A stretch of DNA of 64,000 nucleotides from an uncultured Allobosea sp. (GTDB lineage: Bacteria > Pseudomonadota > Alphaproteobacteria > Rhizobiales > Beijerinckiaceae). The position numbers and the translations under genes were made by a program. Below, in pieces: positions 1-9,036 of the stretch. The notes beneath the pieces are model-generated. The model ran no database searches, was not told the DNA's origin, and saw only the letters and a program-made list of their open reading frames with translations. Within the stretch, counting starts at the first letter, position 1. Every line of letters begins with the position of its first letter. The stretch is from positions 1 through 64,000 of the forward strand of contig NZ_CAMFJF010000012.1 in the NCBI RefSeq assembly GCF_945956895.1, written 5' to 3'.

Positions 1-781
1 CGATCAGGTCGAGCAGGATCTTGGCGACCTTGATCTGGCCGGGCTGGCCACGCAGCGTCTGGATACGCGGATCGAACGGGGTGTCGGAGCCCTTCAGCGC
101 ATCGACCGAGAGCGCGCCGGCGACGAGCGCGGCATCGAAGACGCGAGCGATGGCGGCAAGCCCGGTCAACGCCAGCGTGGTCGAGACCTGCGTGCCGTTG
201 ATCAGCGCAAGGCCTTCCTTGGCGCCGAGCGCGAGGGTGCCGAGGCCGGCGCGCTTCAGCGCCTCGGCCGCCGGCAGGGTCTCGCCCTTGAGGCGGATCT
301 CGCCGAAGCCCATCAGGGCCGCGGTCATATGGGCGAGCGGGGCAAGGTCACCGGAGGCGCCGACCGAGCCCTTGGCCGGGATCACCGGCAGGGCATCGGC
401 CTTCAGCGCATTGGTCAGCGCCTCGATCACGACGGGGCGCACGCCGGAGGCGCCGCGCGCCAAGCTCGCCGCCTTCATCGCCAGCAGCAGGCGGACCACG
501 CCGTCAGGCAGGGCAGGGCCGGTGCCGACCGCATGCGAGACGATCAGGTTGCTCTGCAGCTTGGCGAGATCGGCATCGGCGATGCGCACGCTGGCAAGCT
601 TCCCGAAGCCGGTATTGACGCCATAGGTCACTGTGCCAGCGGCGACGATCTCCTCGACGATCTTCTGGCCGGAAGCGATGTTCCTGGCGCTGTCGCCGCC
701 GAGCGAGGCGACGGCGCCGTCGAGGATCGCGCGCCAGTCGGTGAGATGGGCTGCGCCCGGGTTCAGCGAAACCGTGGTCAT
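1..781 (-). CDS. hutH: Histidine ammonia-lyase, N-terminal part (cut by window edge)
   Basis: First step of histidine breakdown: removes ammonia from L-histidine to give urocanate, in the cytoplasm. The reading frame is open from the ATG at 779-781 to the window edge, giving about 260 of the usual ~510 residues. The Ala-Ser-Gly triad that cyclises to the MIO electrophile is at about residues 142-144 within [14 protein letters not shown], and the active-site Tyr lies at about 53 in [10 protein letters not shown]. The ATG overlaps the hutI stop codon (ATGA), so the two genes are probably translationally coupled. The C-terminal half lies outside the window; hutU or hutG may follow there. Confidence 0.96.
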   Translation of the reverse strand, partial: MTTVSLNPGAAHLTDWRAILDGAVASLGGDSARNIASGQKIVEEIVAAGTVTYGVNTGFGKLASVRIADADLAKLQSNLIVSHAVGTGPALPDGVVRLLLAMKAASLARGASGVRPVVIEALTNALKADALPVIPAKGSVGASGDLAPLAHMTAALMGFGEIRLKGETLPAAEALKRAGLGTLALGAKEGLALINGTQVSTTLALTGLAAIARVFDAALVAGALSVDALKGSDTPFDPRIQTLRGQPGQIKVAKILLDLI

Positions 782-2013
782 TGTCCGTTCCAGATGCGGG
801 TGTGAAGGGGATTGAAACCGATGCGGTAGGCGAGTTCGGCCGGGCGCTCGATCTCCCAGATCGCGAGATCGCAGCGCTTGCCGGCTTCCAGCGTGCCGAC
901 CTCGTCCTGGAGGCCGAGAGCCTTGGCGGCATGGCGGGTGAGGCCGGCGAGCGCCTCTTCCGGCGTCATGCGGAAGAGCGTGCAGGCCATGTTGAGCACG
1001 AGCAGAGGCGAGGTCAGCGGCGAGGAGCCGGGATTGGCGTCGGTCGCCAGCGCGATCGCGGCGCCATGCTTGCGCATCAATTCGATCGGCGGCTTCTGCG
1101 TCTCGCGCAGGAAATAGAAGGCGCCGGGCAGCACGACCGCGACCGTGCCGGCCTTGGCCATGGCGATGACGCCGTCCTCGTCGAGATATTCGAGATGGTC
1201 GGCCGAGAGCGCGCCCATCTCGGCCGCGAGCTTGGCGCCATGCAGGTTGGACAACTGCTCGGCATGGACCTTGATCGCCAGGCCCTTGGCCTTGGCGGCC
1301 TCGAACACGGCCCTGGTCTCGTCCGGCGAGAAGGCGATGCCCTCGCAGAAGACGTCGACCGCATCGGCCAGCCCCTCGGCCGCGACGGCATCGAGCAACG
1401 GCCCGGCGACGAGCGCGGTGTAGTCGCCCGAGCGGCCCTTGTATTCAGGCGGCACGGCATGGGCGCCGAGGAAGGTGGTGCGCACCGTGACCGGCCGCTC
1501 GCGGCCGATCTGGCGCGCGACGCGCAGCTGCTTCAGCTCTGCCTGCTGCTCCAACCCATAGCCGGACTTGATCTCGACAGTGGTGACGCCCTCGGCCATC
1601 AGCGCGGCGAGGCGCCGGTCGGCGGACGCGAAGAGCGTGTCCTCGCTCGCCTCGCGCGTCGCCTTGACAGTGGAGAGGATGCCGCCGCCGGCTCGCGCGA
1701 TCTCCTCATAGGTCGCGCCCTGCAGGCGCAGTTCGAATTCATGCGCCCGGTCGCCGCCATAGACGAGATGGGTATGGCAATCGATCAAGCCGGGTGTGAT
1801 CCAGCGTCCCGCGCAATCGATGGTCTCGGCAGCCTGGAAGGCAGGCGTCGTGCTGCGTGGGCCGACGAAGATGATGCGCCCGTCACGGGCGGCGATCACG
1901 CCGTCCTCGATCGCGCCATAGGGCGCATCGACCGCAGGCGACATCGTCGCCAAGCGCGCATTCGTCCAGAGCTTGTCGCAGACAAGCGTCTCACCAGGCG
2001 CTTTCGCCACCAT
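778..2013 (-). CDS. hutI: Imidazolonepropionase
   Basis: Third enzyme of histidine degradation: hydrolyses 4-imidazolone-5-propionate to N-formimino-L-glutamate. It is a metal-dependent amidohydrolase of 411 residues, the usual family size, with metal-site motifs [31 protein letters not shown] and ATDANPGSS. The frame is open further upstream to 2067, but that would start translation inside the palindromic operator. The ATG at 2013 has a strong GGGAGG ribosome site six bases ahead and is preferred. It is first in the minus-strand hutI-hutH operon and is divergent from hutF-hutC. Confidence 0.95.
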   Translation of the reverse strand: MVAKAPGETLVCDKLWTNARLATMSPAVDAPYGAIEDGVIAARDGRIIFVGPRSTTPAFQAAETIDCAGRWITPGLIDCHTHLVYGGDRAHEFELRLQGATYEEIARAGGGILSTVKATREASEDTLFASADRRLAALMAEGVTTVEIKSGYGLEQQAELKQLRVARQIGRERPVTVRTTFLGAHAVPPEYKGRSGDYTALVAGPLLDAVAAEGLADAVDVFCEGIAFSPDETRAVFEAAKAKGLAIKVHAEQLSNLHGAKLAAEMGALSADHLEYLDEDGVIAMAKAGTVAVVLPGAFYFLRETQKPPIELMRKHGAAIALATDANPGSSPLTSPLLVLNMACTLFRMTPEEALAGLTRHAAKALGLQDEVGTLEAGKRCDLAIWEIERPAELAYRIGFNPLHTRIWNGQ

Positions 2014-2054
2014 AGGTCCTCCCGCTACTCTTTGAGTTGAAGTCATGCTATCCA

Positions 2055-2095
2055 ATTGCATATGCAAATGGCAAGTGTTATTTGCATATGCAAAT
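2055..2095. promoter_or_regulatory. Tandem palindromic operator, probable HutC binding sites
   Basis: Two copies of TTGCATATGCAA lie at 2056-2067 and 2082-2093, with centres 26 bp apart. The second extends to a perfect 16-bp palindrome, ATTTGCATATGCAAAT (2080-2095). They sit between divergent hutI and hutF. Known GntR/HutC-type repressors bind palindromes in hut promoters; assigning these to the HutC encoded at 3504 is inference from position. A TTG/ATG reading of hutI would start within the first copy, which argues for the later start. Confidence 0.75.
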
Positions 2096-2123
2096 AAGCG
2101 CCAATGACAGACGGAGCGAAACG

Positions 2124-3488
2124 GTGATCGAGACCCTGCATCTGGCCGAGGCGCTTTTGCCCGAAGGCTTTGCCAGCGATGTGAAGCTGACCATTGCCGA
2201 TGGCGCGATTGTCTCCGTCGAGGCAGGGGTGAAACCGGCAGGGGATAAGGGCAACTTCAAGGGCATCGCGCTGCCCGGTATGCCGAACCTGCACAGCCAT
2301 GCCTTCCAGCGCGGCATGGCCGGCCTCTCCGAGCGCCGGGGCGCGCCGGAGGATTCGTTCTGGACCTGGCGCGAGGTGATGTATCGCTTCCTCGACCGGC
2401 TCGATCCCGACGACGTCCAGGCGATCGCGGCGCAGGCCTTCGCCGAGATGCTGGAAGGCGGCTTCACCGCGCTCGCCGAGTTCCACTATCTCCATCACGA
2501 CAAGGACGGGCGCGCCTACGCGAACATCGCGACGATGGGGCAGGCGATCGCCTCCGCCGCGCAGGAAACCGGCCTCGGCCTGACGCTGCTGCCGGTGCTC
2601 TATCGCTTCGGCAATTTCGGGCAGGCGCCCTCGGTCCATGGCCAGCGCCGCTTCGTCAACGAGCGTGACGCCTATCAGCGCCTGCTGGAAGGCAGTGCCG
2701 CCGCGATCCGCGATCTGCCCGATGCACGTCTCGGCGTCGCCCCGCATTCTCTACGCGCCGTCGCGCTCGACGATCTCGGCTGGGTTTCCTCGCTGCGCCC
2801 CAACGACCCCGTCCATATCCATGTCGCCGAGCAGGTGCCGGAGGTCGAGGCCAGCTTGAAGATCACCGGCAAGCGCCCGGTCGAACTGCTGATGGACACG
2901 ATCCCGCTCGACAAGCGCTGGTGCCTGATCCACGCGACGCATCTGAGCGATGCCGAGCGTGACGGCATCGCGCGCAGCGGCGCGGTCGCGGGCCTCTGCC
3001 CGATCACCGAATCCAGCCTCGGCGACGGCATCTTCGACGGTATCCGTTATGCGCAAGCGGGCGGCGCCTATGGCGTCGGCAGCGATTCCAACATCCAGAT
3101 CGATGCCGGTTCCGAGCTGCGCCAGCTCGAATATTCGCAGCGCCTGCGCGACCGCCGCCGCGCGCTCTTCGCGGAGGAAAAGGCCTCGACCGGCCTCGCC
3201 CTCTGGCAGGCGGCTTGCGCCGGCGGCGCCCAAGCCTGCGGCCGCTCCATCGGCGCCATCGCGCCGGGCCATCGCGCCGATTTTATCACGCTCGATATGG
3301 ACCATCCGGCCCTCGTCGGCCGGTCCGGTGCCGAGGCGGTCGACAGCGCGATCTTCGCCGCCAATGCGATGCCTTTGCGCGATGTCGTCGTCGGTGGCAG
3401 GAGGGTGGTGGCCGAGGGGCGGCATCTCGCCCGCGATTCGGTGCGCGCTCGCTTCGCCGGCGTGATGCGGCGCCTGCTCGCAGCGTAG
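2124..3488 (+). CDS. hutF: Formimidoylglutamate deiminase
   Basis: Converts N-formimino-L-glutamate to N-formyl-L-glutamate and ammonia, the five-step histidine route that avoids direct formamide release. It is an amidohydrolase-superfamily protein of 454 residues from a GTG start preceded by GGAG; the frame is open further upstream to 2037, but that extension runs through the operator palindromes. Metal and active-site motifs seen are [25 protein letters not shown] and GSDSNIQ. Having hutF implies that an N-formylglutamate amidohydrolase (HutG) is encoded elsewhere. The next gene, hutC, follows after 15 bp. Confidence 0.93.
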   Translation: MIETLHLAEALLPEGFASDVKLTIADGAIVSVEAGVKPAGDKGNFKGIALPGMPNLHSHAFQRGMAGLSERRGAPEDSFWTWREVMYRFLDRLDPDDVQAIAAQAFAEMLEGGFTALAEFHYLHHDKDGRAYANIATMGQAIASAAQETGLGLTLLPVLYRFGNFGQAPSVHGQRRFVNERDAYQRLLEGSAAAIRDLPDARLGVAPHSLRAVALDDLGWVSSLRPNDPVHIHVAEQVPEVEASLKITGKRPVELLMDTIPLDKRWCLIHATHLSDAERDGIARSGAVAGLCPITESSLGDGIFDGIRYAQAGGAYGVGSDSNIQIDAGSELRQLEYSQRLRDRRRALFAEEKASTGLALWQAACAGGAQACGRSIGAIAPGHRADFITLDMDHPALVGRSGAEAVDSAIFAANAMPLRDVVVGGRRVVAEGRHLARDSVRARFAGVMRRLLAA

Positions 3489-3503
3489 TAATCAGGAACG
3501 ACG

Positions 3504-4253
3504 ATGACGGAGACCCGGCTCGACGCGGTGAAACTGGACGGCGCCGGGCCGGTCTATGACCAGATCCGGCGGGCGATCCGCGACCTCGTCGTCAGCGGGG
3601 AATGGCCGCCAGGGACGAGCGTGCCGCCCGAGCATGCCTTGATGGAGCAACTCGGCGCGTCGCGCATGACCGTGCACCGCGCGCTCGTGCAACTCGCCCG
3701 CGAGGGGCTGATCATCCGCCGCCGCCGCTCGGGTACCGTGGTCGCCACGCCGCCGGCGAGCCACGCCATGCTCGACATCCTGTCGATTCCCGAAGAGGTG
3801 CGCCAGCTCGGCCAAGCTTACGCCTATGAGGTGCTGGCGCGCACCGACAGCCGGCCGTCGCCGGAGGTGGCCGAGCTCTTCGGCCTGAAGCGCTCCGACA
3901 AGGTCGCGCATCTCCTCGTCCTGCACCGCGCCGACGGCAAGCCGCATGTGCTGGAGGAGCGCATCATTCACGCTGCGGGCGTGACCGGTCTGGCGGATGA
4001 GGATTTCGCCGTAACTCCGCCCGGCGACTGGCTGCTCCAGCACAGCCTCTGGTCACAGGCAGAGCATGCGATCAGCGCGGTCGGCGCCGGCGAGGAGCAG
4101 GCCGCCCTGCTCGACATCGCGGTCGGCGAGCCCTGCCTGCTGGTCGAACGGCGAACCTGGAACCAGTCGCAGCCTGTGACGGCCGTGCGCCTGCTCTACC
4201 CCGGCTTCCGCCACCGCTTCGTTGGACGCTTCGGGCCCTATGGGGCCGCCTGA
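3504..4253 (+). CDS. hutC: GntR-family histidine utilization repressor
   Basis: Transcriptional repressor of histidine utilisation; the family senses urocanate. It has 249 residues: an N-terminal GntR winged helix at about 15-75 (ending in RRRRSGTVVA) and a C-terminal UTRA effector domain at about 95-240, with the ERRTWNQSQPVT strand typical of the family. It starts at ATG after AGGAACG and forms an operon with hutF. The tandem palindrome in the hutI-hutF gap is its likely target, giving autoregulation. A bidirectional terminator follows. Confidence 0.93.
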   Translation: MTETRLDAVKLDGAGPVYDQIRRAIRDLVVSGEWPPGTSVPPEHALMEQLGASRMTVHRALVQLAREGLIIRRRRSGTVVATPPASHAMLDILSIPEEVRQLGQAYAYEVLARTDSRPSPEVAELFGLKRSDKVAHLLVLHRADGKPHVLEERIIHAAGVTGLADEDFAVTPPGDWLLQHSLWSQAEHAISAVGAGEEQAALLDIAVGEPCLLVERRTWNQSQPVTAVRLLYPGFRHRFVGRFGPYGAA

Positions 4254-4287
4254 GGGCAGGGGCGTCGCGCTGCTCCGTGCAAAAGGA

Positions 4288-4312
4288 AAGGCCCGCCGGT
4301 TGGGCGGGCCTT
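4288..4312. terminator. Bidirectional intrinsic terminator
   Basis: A perfect 10-bp stem (4288-4297 with 4303-4312) with a 5-base loop lies between the convergent hutC and the small lipoprotein gene. The minus-strand transcript has a U-rich tail after the stem (CCTTTCCTTTTG); the plus side has only a short T run. Confidence 0.75.
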
Positions 4313-4331
4313 CGTTTGGGCTGATCCTGTC

Positions 4332-4598
4332 TCAGCAGGCGTAGCGAATGCGTCGGCCCCATTCGTCGCGGCCGTAACAGGTCTGGGGCGTCGCCGCCGC
4401 GCCGATCATGGCGCCGCTCGCGCCACCGATCGCGGCGCCTGCCAGCGCGCCGCCGGCACGCCCGGTGGCCGCGCCGCCGATGATGGCGCCTGCGCCGGCG
4501 CCGATCAGCGCGCCCGTGCCGGCATTCTGTTCGCGGGCGGTACACGCGCCAAGAGCAGCGCCGAGTGCCGCAACGAGCATCAGCTTCTTGATGATCAT
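4332..4598 (-). CDS. Small glycine-zipper lipoprotein
   Basis: An 88-residue predicted outer-membrane lipoprotein. The signal peptide MIIKKLMLVAALGAALGAC ends in an LGAC lipobox. The middle is a glycine zipper of GxxxG-type repeats (GALIGAGAGAIIGGAATG and following), which inserts in or packs against membranes, and the tail is a short CYGRDEWGRRIRYAC segment with two cysteines. The ATG at 4598 has an excellent GAGGAGGAGAGG ribosome site; the frame upstream of it is not credible coding. Similar small proteins are common in Rhizobiales envelopes. The function is unknown beyond probable envelope maintenance. Confidence 0.82.
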   Translation of the reverse strand: MIIKKLMLVAALGAALGACTAREQNAGTGALIGAGAGAIIGGAATGRAGGALAGAAIGGASGAMIGAAATPQTCYGRDEWGRRIRYAC

Positions 4599-4853
4599 GA
4601 CCTCTCCTCCTCCGTGAGATGACGAGTAACTCGAAGCACCAAACAGCGCCGGGCGGTTAAGGTTCCGCTGGTTGGCGGGCCACCGGTGGCCCTCTTGCTC
4701 AGTCCCTGTTTTGGAGACGGGTTTTGTGTCCGCACCAAGGCTGTGAAAATTCTCGGGGTGCTGGAACCTATCCACCCAGCGACGGTTGATAGAGACAGGT
4801 CCCGCCGGAGGGCGCTTCCTCCGGCATCGCATCGCGAGACAAGGGGGAAGACG

Positions 4854-5237
4854 ATGACCGACGTTCAAGGGGCTGCCCGCACCACCGCCAATCCGCTGAT
4901 TGCCGGCGCCCGTGTCGCTGGAACGGATGTCTATAATGCGGCCGGCGACCATCTCGGCGAAATCTACGACGTGATGCTCGACAAGCTGTCGGGGAAGGTC
5001 GCCTACGCGATCATGTCCTTCGGCGGCTTTCTGGGGCTGGGCGAGAAGTATCATCCCATCCCGTGGAGCGTGCTTGATTACGATACGCAGCGCGGCGGCT
5101 ATGTCGTGCCGCTGACCAAGGAACAACTCGCGGCGGCGCCGATGTATGACAGCGAGGGCGAGCCCGACTGGGAAGACAAAGCCTACGGCAAGCGTGTCCA
5201 CGACTACTATGGCACGATGCCCTACTGGATGATGTAG
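4854..5237 (+). CDS. PRC-barrel domain protein
   Basis: A 127-residue cytoplasmic protein with one PRC-barrel domain at about residues 12-95 (AGTDVYNAAGDHLGEIYDVMLDKLSGKVAYAI pattern, shown here in part only). The C-terminal tail is acidic and aromatic and ends in GTMPYWMM. The ATG has the ribosome site AAGGGGGAAG, and a clear terminator follows. PRC-barrel proteins of this size are often stress-induced in Rhizobiales; no catalytic role can be assigned. The 255 bp upstream hold no recognisable gene. Confidence 0.85.
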   Translation: MTDVQGAARTTANPLIAGARVAGTDVYNAAGDHLGEIYDVMLDKLSGKVAYAIMSFGGFLGLGEKYHPIPWSVLDYDTQRGGYVVPLTKEQLAAAPMYDSEGEPDWEDKAYGKRVHDYYGTMPYWMM

Positions 5238-5299
5238 CGGCTGCCCGGCGCAGGTCGCGGCGGTTGCTATCCCCCCCAGCCGAACCGCCGTGGCGGCGG

Positions 5300-5332
5300 G
5301 ATGCGGGCCGAAAGGCCCGCATCTTCTTTTTG
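5300..5332 (+). terminator. Intrinsic terminator after the PRC-barrel gene
   Basis: GATGCGGGCC and GGCCCGCATC form a perfect 10-bp stem closed by a GAAA tetraloop, followed by TTCTTTTT. Confidence 0.9.
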
Positions 5333-5493
5333 GAAGGTGCCGCAGATACGTGGATTTCGCCGATTTGGGGCCATTTTCGCCGATGGGCGGGAACAGCAGC
5401 CTCCTTCGCGCGTCTAGTCGAGGGGGGCGACGCCCGATGATCCGCAGCAGCCAGTTCCTGCAGCGGTCCGGCCCTCGATCAGGAGAAGGCGAG

Positions 5494-6381
5494 ATGCGCA
5501 TCCGCTACGGTTATCGGATCGAGTTGGCCTGTACCCATGACATGCCGTTGATCACTCTGCTCGACGTGCACCCGTCGCGTTGGCACGATCTGGCCACGCC
5601 CGACGAGATGAGGGTGACCGCCCTGGCCGACCCCTCCCTGCCGATCATGGTGACGCAGGATCTCGACGCCTTCGGCAATCTTCGTCGACGCATGGTCGCG
5701 CCCGCCGGCGGCATCCGCCTGGAATCCGAGGGAATCGTCCACGATTCAGGCGAGCCCGACATCATCAATCCGGCCGCCCGCGAGGTCTCTCCGTCGCGGC
5801 TCCCGGACTCTGCGCTCGTCTACCTTCTGGGTAGCCGCTATTGCGAGACCGACAAGCTCTTCGACCAGGCCTGGAGCCTGTTCGGGCAGGTCCAGCCGGG
5901 CTGGTCTCGCGTGCAGGCGATCGTCGACTTCGTCCACAATCACCTGACCTTCGGCTACCATTTCGCCCGTAACACGCGCACCGCCGCCGAGGCCTTCGAG
6001 GAGCGGATCGGCGTCTGCCGCGACTTCGCTCATCTCGCCGTCGCGCTCTGCCGCTGCATGAATATCCCGGCGCGCTACTGCAACGGCTATCTCGGCGATA
6101 TCGGCCTGCCCGCCGATCCCGCGCCGATGGATTTCAACGCCTGGTTCGAGGTCTTCCTTGGCGGGCGCTGGTATACCTTCGATGCCCGCCATAACGAGCA
6201 ACGCATCGGCCGCATCGTCATCGCGCGCGGCCGCGACGCGACGGATGTGGCGATGATCGGCTCCTTCGGGACGCACACGCTGCAGCGTTTCGAGGTCATC
6301 ACCGAAGAGGTCGCGGACATGCAGATGCCCCTGATGTCGTTGCTGCCGACACAGTTCGACGCGCGCCCGGCCGCTGCCTGA
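5494..6381 (+). CDS. Transglutaminase-like protein lacking the catalytic His
   Basis: A 295-residue transglutaminase/protease-like protein with a beta-rich N-terminal domain and a core at about 135-235. The catalytic Cys (C175, RIGVCRDFAH) and Asp (D230, YTFDARHN) are present, but the position normally occupied by His in xHAWxEV is Asn215 (MDFNAWFEV). The two transglutaminases at 10.6 and 14-17 kb keep the His. Either His233 of DARHN substitutes or this branch uses a changed mechanism; related proteins I remember also lack the His. ATG start with AGGAGAAGG. Substrate unknown. Confidence 0.82.
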   Translation: MRIRYGYRIELACTHDMPLITLLDVHPSRWHDLATPDEMRVTALADPSLPIMVTQDLDAFGNLRRRMVAPAGGIRLESEGIVHDSGEPDIINPAAREVSPSRLPDSALVYLLGSRYCETDKLFDQAWSLFGQVQPGWSRVQAIVDFVHNHLTFGYHFARNTRTAAEAFEERIGVCRDFAHLAVALCRCMNIPARYCNGYLGDIGLPADPAPMDFNAWFEVFLGGRWYTFDARHNEQRIGRIVIARGRDATDVAMIGSFGTHTLQRFEVITEEVADMQMPLMSLLPTQFDARPAAA

Positions 6382-6427
6382 ACGTTATCTTGTGCGTGGT
6401 CGAGCGGCACCCATCTACCCCAGCACC

Positions 6428-7327
6428 ATGCGCTACACCGTCATCGTCAATGCCCGCGCCGGAACGGTTCTCGAAGCCGGTGCTGACGCCTTTGCGGCGC
6501 GGCTGGAAGCGGCCTTCGCCAATCACGGCTGTGGTGCGGAGGTCCATCTCGTGCAGCCGGGCGAGATCGACGACGCGTTGTCGCTCGCGATCGAGGACCG
6601 CCACGCACTGCCGGTCCTTGCCGGCGGTGATGGTACGATCAACGGCGCTTTGCCGGTCTTGATCCAGGCCGACCGCCCGATCGGCATTCTGCCCATGGGG
6701 ACGGTGAACGTGCTTGGGCGCGACCTCGGAATCTCCGGCTCGCTGGAGCAGCAGATCGCAGCGCTTTGCCGGGGCGAGCCGGTGGAGATGGATATCGGGC
6801 GAGTCAATGACCGGCTGTTCCACTCGCTTTCCGGCATGGGCTTCTTCAGCCTGATGGCGCGCGAGCGCGAATATGCGCGCCGGCGCTTCCCCTTCAGTCG
6901 CGGTACCGCCTTCGGCATCGCCGCGACGCGCTCGATCCTGTTCACCCGTCCGGTCATGCTCGACATCAAGGTTGGCACGGAACACAGCATCGTCGAGGCC
7001 GATGCCGTGCTCGTCACCGTCAATCGCTTCGAGGGCGCGGATTGGCACCGCCCGCGTCTCGACGACGGTGTCTTCGAGGTTCATGTCCTGAATGCCGGCG
7101 GGCTCTACTCGCGCAGCAAGGCGGCCTTGTCGGTGGTCTCAGGCCACTGGCGCAACGCGCAGAACCTGACCTCCTTCACCGGCGACGCGGTGACGCTGAT
7201 CCGGCGCGACAAGCGGCGCGGGCACATCACCTTCGATGGCGAGGTCGAGCGCAAGGCGGGTCCGCTGAGCTACGGCCTGCTGCCCAAGGCGCTCCGGGTG
7301 ATCTCCGCCCGCTCCGCCAATGCCTGA
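6428..7327 (+). CDS. Diacylglycerol kinase family lipid kinase
   Basis: A 299-residue YegS/DgkB-type lipid kinase. The nucleotide-binding motif LAGGDGTINGAL lies at about residues 68-79, followed by GILPMGTVNVLGRDLG; the C-terminal beta-sandwich ends in a HITFDGEVE strand, as in the family. It would phosphorylate a membrane lipid (diacylglycerol, ceramide or a related alcohol) using ATP. The start is taken at the ATG; a GTG 36 bp upstream is possible, and neither has a strong ribosome site. The PAP2 phosphatase gene follows, suggesting paired lipid phosphorylation and dephosphorylation. Confidence 0.88.
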   Translation: MRYTVIVNARAGTVLEAGADAFAARLEAAFANHGCGAEVHLVQPGEIDDALSLAIEDRHALPVLAGGDGTINGALPVLIQADRPIGILPMGTVNVLGRDLGISGSLEQQIAALCRGEPVEMDIGRVNDRLFHSLSGMGFFSLMAREREYARRRFPFSRGTAFGIAATRSILFTRPVMLDIKVGTEHSIVEADAVLVTVNRFEGADWHRPRLDDGVFEVHVLNAGGLYSRSKAALSVVSGHWRNAQNLTSFTGDAVTLIRRDKRRGHITFDGEVERKAGPLSYGLLPKALRVISARSANA

Positions 7328-7422
7328 CGGATCGATGGGGCAGGGGCGGTCAAACGCCACCTGTTCGACACGGCTCGCCGCCGGGTAATCTCCCGCCCGA
7401 CCCCACCTGGAGACCACGCTCC

Positions 7423-8073
7423 TTGCCCTTGCCTCGCATCCTGGTTCCCGCTGCCGCGGCCCTGATCTTCCTCGGGCTCGCGCTGCTGATCGTCTCCGGG
7501 CGCAGCTTCTCCCTCGACACCACGCTGATCATGCTGTTTCGCGCCGCCGACAATCCGGCGGTTCCGATGGGGCCGGCCTGGTTCCACGAGGCCGTGCGTG
7601 ACATGACGGCGCTCGGCAGCTTCGTCGGCCTGTTCTTCATGGCGCTGACGGCGACGTTGGCGCTCTGGCTCTGCGGCTACCGCCATCTCGCGATCGGGCT
7701 TGTCGTCAGCCTTGTCGCGGCGTTCCTGGCGAGCACGGCGCTGAAGATCGCCGTCGCCCGGCCGCGGCCGGATATCGTCGAGCATGCCGCGCTGACCTTC
7801 ACCGCGAGCTTCCCCAGCGGCCATGCCTTTCTCTCGGCGGCGACTCTGTTGACCATCGCGAGCTTCGTCGGCCTGGCCTCGCGGCGGGCCGATATCGCCC
7901 GCTTCTGCATGATCATGGCCGTGATCATCGCCGGCCTGATCGGCCTGAGCCGGATCTATCTTGGCGTGCACTGGCCGACGGACGTTCTCGGCGGCTGGTG
8001 CCTCGGCATCGTCTGGTCGAGCGTCGCGACGGCATGGCTCGGGCGCAGGATGGCGGCCGCCGACCCTGCGTGA
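7423..8073 (+). CDS. PAP2-family membrane lipid phosphatase
   Basis: An integral membrane phosphatase of about 216 residues with roughly six hydrophobic segments. The three phosphatase motifs are visible: KIAVARPRP, PSGH (SFPSGHAF) and SRIYLGVHWPTD. It probably dephosphorylates lipid phosphates such as phosphatidic acid or undecaprenyl pyrophosphate on the outer face of the membrane. No ATG fits the N-terminus; the TTG at 7423, with GGAG upstream, is the best start but is uncertain. It follows the lipid kinase by 95 bp on the same strand. Confidence 0.88.
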   Translation: MPLPRILVPAAAALIFLGLALLIVSGRSFSLDTTLIMLFRAADNPAVPMGPAWFHEAVRDMTALGSFVGLFFMALTATLALWLCGYRHLAIGLVVSLVAAFLASTALKIAVARPRPDIVEHAALTFTASFPSGHAFLSAATLLTIASFVGLASRRADIARFCMIMAVIIAGLIGLSRIYLGVHWPTDVLGGWCLGIVWSSVATAWLGRRMAAADPA

Positions 8074-8095
8074 TGCAAGCCGCGAAAGCGGCCGT

Positions 8096-8584
8096 TCAAC
8101 GCATGTCGATGGTCGCGTTGACGCCGAGATCGGGCGTGCGGCCGAGAATCTTGGCGGTCGCTAGCTTGAAGGCGACGAGGACGCTGCTCGACGGTCCGTC
8201 CCAGATCTCGGCGGAGGTCGGTGTCAGCGCCAGCAAGGTCGCGTCGGGGTCGTCGGGGCCGTTCGGGAACCAGGCGCTCGCCATCGGCGTCCAGACGTCG
8301 CGCAGCGTCTCGCGGCTCGGGACCTCGGAAGCCGAGCAGGAGATCGCGGCATAGAAATTGCGGTCCTCATGGCTGATCGCCAACGAGGCGGAAGGCGAGC
8401 GCAGGGCCGCGCCGATGATGCCGGTATGGCGGTGCGTGATGAAGAGCAGGCGATGGTGGTCGCGGTCGATATGGCCGGACATCGGCCTGGTCCTGATGTC
8501 TCCATCGGCCACGATCGAGACCATGTAGACCGGGTGGGCGGCCAGCGCGGTCCAGATGCGTTCCTGCAGTTCGGTGTCGGGCAT
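8096..8584 (-). CDS. Pyridoxamine 5'-phosphate oxidase-like flavin-binding protein
   Basis: A 162-residue split-barrel protein of the general-stress-protein-26 type: VYMVSIVADGDIRTRPMS near the N-terminus, then LLFITHRHTGIIGAA and SISHEDRNFYAAI-like strands, and a C-terminal WDGPSSSVLVAFKLATAKILG. The family binds FMN or F420-like cofactors or has lost them; the substrate is unknown. The ATG at 8584 has an AGGAGG ribosome site, so the longer frame to 8650 is rejected. It converges on the PAP2 gene, with a 22-bp gap and no clear terminator. Confidence 0.85.
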   Translation of the reverse strand: MPDTELQERIWTALAAHPVYMVSIVADGDIRTRPMSGHIDRDHHRLLFITHRHTGIIGAALRSPSASLAISHEDRNFYAAISCSASEVPSRETLRDVWTPMASAWFPNGPDDPDATLLALTPTSAEIWDGPSSSVLVAFKLATAKILGRTPDLGVNATIDMR

Positions 8585-8759
8585 GGCGACCTCCTGCTGG
8601 GTGCGATCCTCTCGATGGCCAGCCTCGCATGGAACCGGCCCGCATGCCACGCAAACGCTGCGCGGGCGGCAACGTTCCCGGTGCGCGTGGCGGAACAGCG
8701 TGGCGCGGCTCGCGTTGCGATGGAGCCTGCGGCGCTGCCGCCCTCATCGGGAATTCTTC

Positions 8760-8912
8760 ATGCTTCTATCGCGTAACCTACTGCTCGTGCTCGTCCTGGT
8801 GCTTGTCGCGGCCCTCGCCGTGACCGGCTATTCGCTCTACCAGGAGAAGAAGCAGCCGGACGGGGTCGAGATTTCGGTCGGCAAGAACGGACTCTCCATC
8901 AAGGAGAAGTGA
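8760..8912 (+). CDS. 50-residue single-pass membrane protein
   Basis: A tiny protein, MLLSRNLLLVLVLVLVAALA at the N-terminus, then about 27 polar residues ending KNGLSIKEK. It is one hydrophobic segment (about residues 5-26) with a short lysine-rich tail. The frame is clean and the composition is protein-like, and similar short proteins occur in Rhizobiales, but the ribosome site (CGGGAATTCTTC) is modest. No function can be assigned; it could act as a small membrane regulator. Confidence 0.6.
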   Translation: MLLSRNLLLVLVLVLVAALAVTGYSLYQEKKQPDGVEISVGKNGLSIKEK

Positions 8913-9036
8913 TCAGCATCCTGCGCTCCTGGCGCGTGATGCGGCCAGCGGGTAGTCGGCTGCCCAAAGGGCATTGGCCTTCGCAGACCAAAGGCGCTAA
9001 CACCCGACCCACGAGCCTTTGTCGTGGGAGAACGAG

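Noticed and set aside
2014-2067. Longer hutI starting at TTG or ATG inside the palindrome
   Set aside because: It would put the start codon in the putative operator and lacks a ribosome site; the ATG at 2013 has GGGAGG.
4599-5501. Upstream extension of the glycine-zipper lipoprotein to a 389-residue protein
   Set aside because: The extension runs antisense through the PRC-barrel gene and a terminator, while a perfect signal peptide, lipobox and ribosome site mark the internal ATG at 4598.
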